Of a stretch of DNA of 6,899 bases, positions 6,672 to 6,899 are shown one piece after another. Made by a program: the position numbers and the translations under genes. The notes below the pieces were generated by a model that worked only from the letters and a program-made list of their open reading frames with translations, was not told the origin of the DNA and did no database searches. How positions within the stretch are numbered: position 1 is the first letter of the stretch; every line of letters begins with the position of its first letter. The DNA is from Alphaproteobacteria bacterium (GTDB lineage: Bacteria > Pseudomonadota > Alphaproteobacteria > Rs-D84). Location of the stretch: NCBI GenBank assembly GCA_016301865.1, contig JAEDOP010000038.1, positions 1-6,899 on the forward strand. The letters run 5' to 3'.

Positions 6672-6693
6672 TCAGAAAAAATGCTGTTATAAT
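6665..6693 (+). promoter_or_regulatory. Promoter of the tRNA-Pro unit
   Basis: A perfect TATAAT at 6688-6693 lies 17 bases after TTTGCA (6665-6670), or 16 bases after TTGCAA (6666-6671). The expected start is about 6700. That is directly before the tRNA-like fragment at 6705 and about 70 bases before the intact tRNA. Confidence 0.7.
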
Positions 6694-6701
6694 GGCAGTC
6701 G

Positions 6702-6763
6702 TTTCGGGGTGTAGCTCATCCGTCGATGCGAAGCATCGCCGAGATAGGGTCGCAGTCTGATAA
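6702..6763 (+). pseudogene. Partial 5' copy of tRNA-Pro, interrupted by a palindromic insertion
   Basis: TTTCGGGGTGTAGCTCA at 6702-6718 is identical to 6768-6784, which covers three leader bases and the first 14 bases of the intact tRNA-Pro. After 34 unrelated bases (6719-6752), CAGTCTGATA (6753-6762) matches the tRNA continuation CAGTCTGGTA with one difference; further similarity fades. There is no anticodon arm, T arm or 3' acceptor strand, so it cannot be a tRNA. The 17-base repeat is certain; reading the second block as continued tRNA is suggestive only. Confidence 0.7.
6724..6738 (+). repeat. Small palindrome inside the tRNA fragment
   Basis: CGATGC (6724-6729) and GCATCG (6733-6738) pair around a GAA loop. 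After a T/C mismatch, two more G-C pairs extend the stem (6721-6722 with 6740-6741). It sits in the 34-base block interrupting the tRNA 5' copy, flanked by CA on both sides. It could be a REP-like or other short repeat; this needs genome comparison. Confidence 0.65.
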
Positions 6764-6770
6764 TTGTTTT

Positions 6771-6847
6771 CGGGGTGTAGCTCAGTCTGGTAGAGTGCTT
6801 GGTTTGGGACCAAGATGTCGAAGGTTCGAATCCTTTCGCCCCGACCA
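6771..6847 (+). tRNA. tRNA-Pro, anticodon UGG, with encoded CCA
   Basis: All arms fold. The acceptor CGGGGTG pairs with CGCCCCG (one G-U), the D stem is GCTC/GAGT, the anticodon stem CTTGG/CCAAG and the T stem GAAGG/CCTTT with loop TTCGAAT. The anticodon loop is TTTGGGA with anticodon TGG at 6805-6807, U33 before it and G37 after, as expected for tRNA-Pro, which reads CCN codons. The discriminator is A, and CCA is encoded (6845-6847). Length is 77 including CCA. The 5' end lies about 70 bases from the predicted transcription start, so RNase P must remove a leader containing the partial copy of its own 5' half. Confidence 0.97.
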
Positions 6848-6850
6848 GAG

Positions 6851-6891
6851 ATAAATAAAAATACCGCAGTTGATGCGGTATTTTTATTTAT
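6851..6891 (+). terminator. Long perfect-stem terminator after tRNA-Pro, likely bidirectional
   Basis: The core TACCGCA (6862-6868) pairs with TGCGGTA (6874-6880) around GTTGA, and AT-rich arms extend it to 18 uninterrupted pairs (6851-6868 with 6874-6891). Runs of A before and T after the core make it look usable from both strands. That would suit a convergent gene beyond the window edge. Confidence 0.88.
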
Positions 6892-6899
6892 TTGGTGGG

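Noticed and set aside
6622..6813. 63-codon minus-strand frame upstream of the secreted protein
   Set aside because: It runs antisense through the tRNA-Pro and its promoter and has no ribosome-binding site.

Overview
The window reads as a piece of chromosome from an alphaproteobacterium of moderate GC content, probably an uncultured or host-associated lineage. The lineage call is inference. It rests mainly on the first UvrA zinc motif, which reads CPVSGF instead of CPxCG (a form I associate with alphaproteobacterial UvrA), and on an overall conventional proteobacterial gene set. No transposase, integrase, CRISPR array or rRNA is visible.

Layout. Positions 1-1104 (+) hold the 3' end of a DusB-type tRNA-dihydrouridine synthase gene followed by rodZ, an HTH/membrane/DUF4115 cell-shape protein; a hairpin follows rodZ. 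Positions 1143-5309 (+) form a second transcription unit: a promoter that nearly abuts the uvrA start codon, uvrA (excision-repair ATPase), a 175-residue protein that corresponds only to the M domain of the signal recognition particle protein Ffh, and rlmE (23S rRNA 2'-O-methyltransferase), closed by a strong intrinsic terminator that overlaps the rlmE stop codon. Positions 5321-5672 (+) hold two small overlapping genes in different frames: a one-TM protein and a lipoprotein. Their arrangement is that of phage Rz/Rz1 spanin pairs. Positions 5681-6622 (-) encode an unrecognised secreted protein with a Thr/Arg/Asn-rich linker and eight mature cysteines. Positions 6644-6899 contain a divergent promoter region, a partial copy of the 5' half of a tRNA carrying a palindromic insertion, an intact tRNA-Pro(UGG), and a long perfect-stem terminator.

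How the parts relate. The 1-5285 block is housekeeping: tRNA modification, cell shape, DNA repair, protein targeting and rRNA modification. The accessory-looking part starts at 5310. The points most worth a second look are the free-standing SRP M domain with an altered RNA-binding motif, the spanin-like overlapping pair lying directly behind a terminator, and the interrupted tRNA 5' duplication between the tRNA promoter and the functional tRNA. Genes that would begin a transcript (uvrA, the secreted protein) lack a Shine-Dalgarno sequence, while most internal genes have a clear one. This suggests leaderless or near-leaderless mRNAs.
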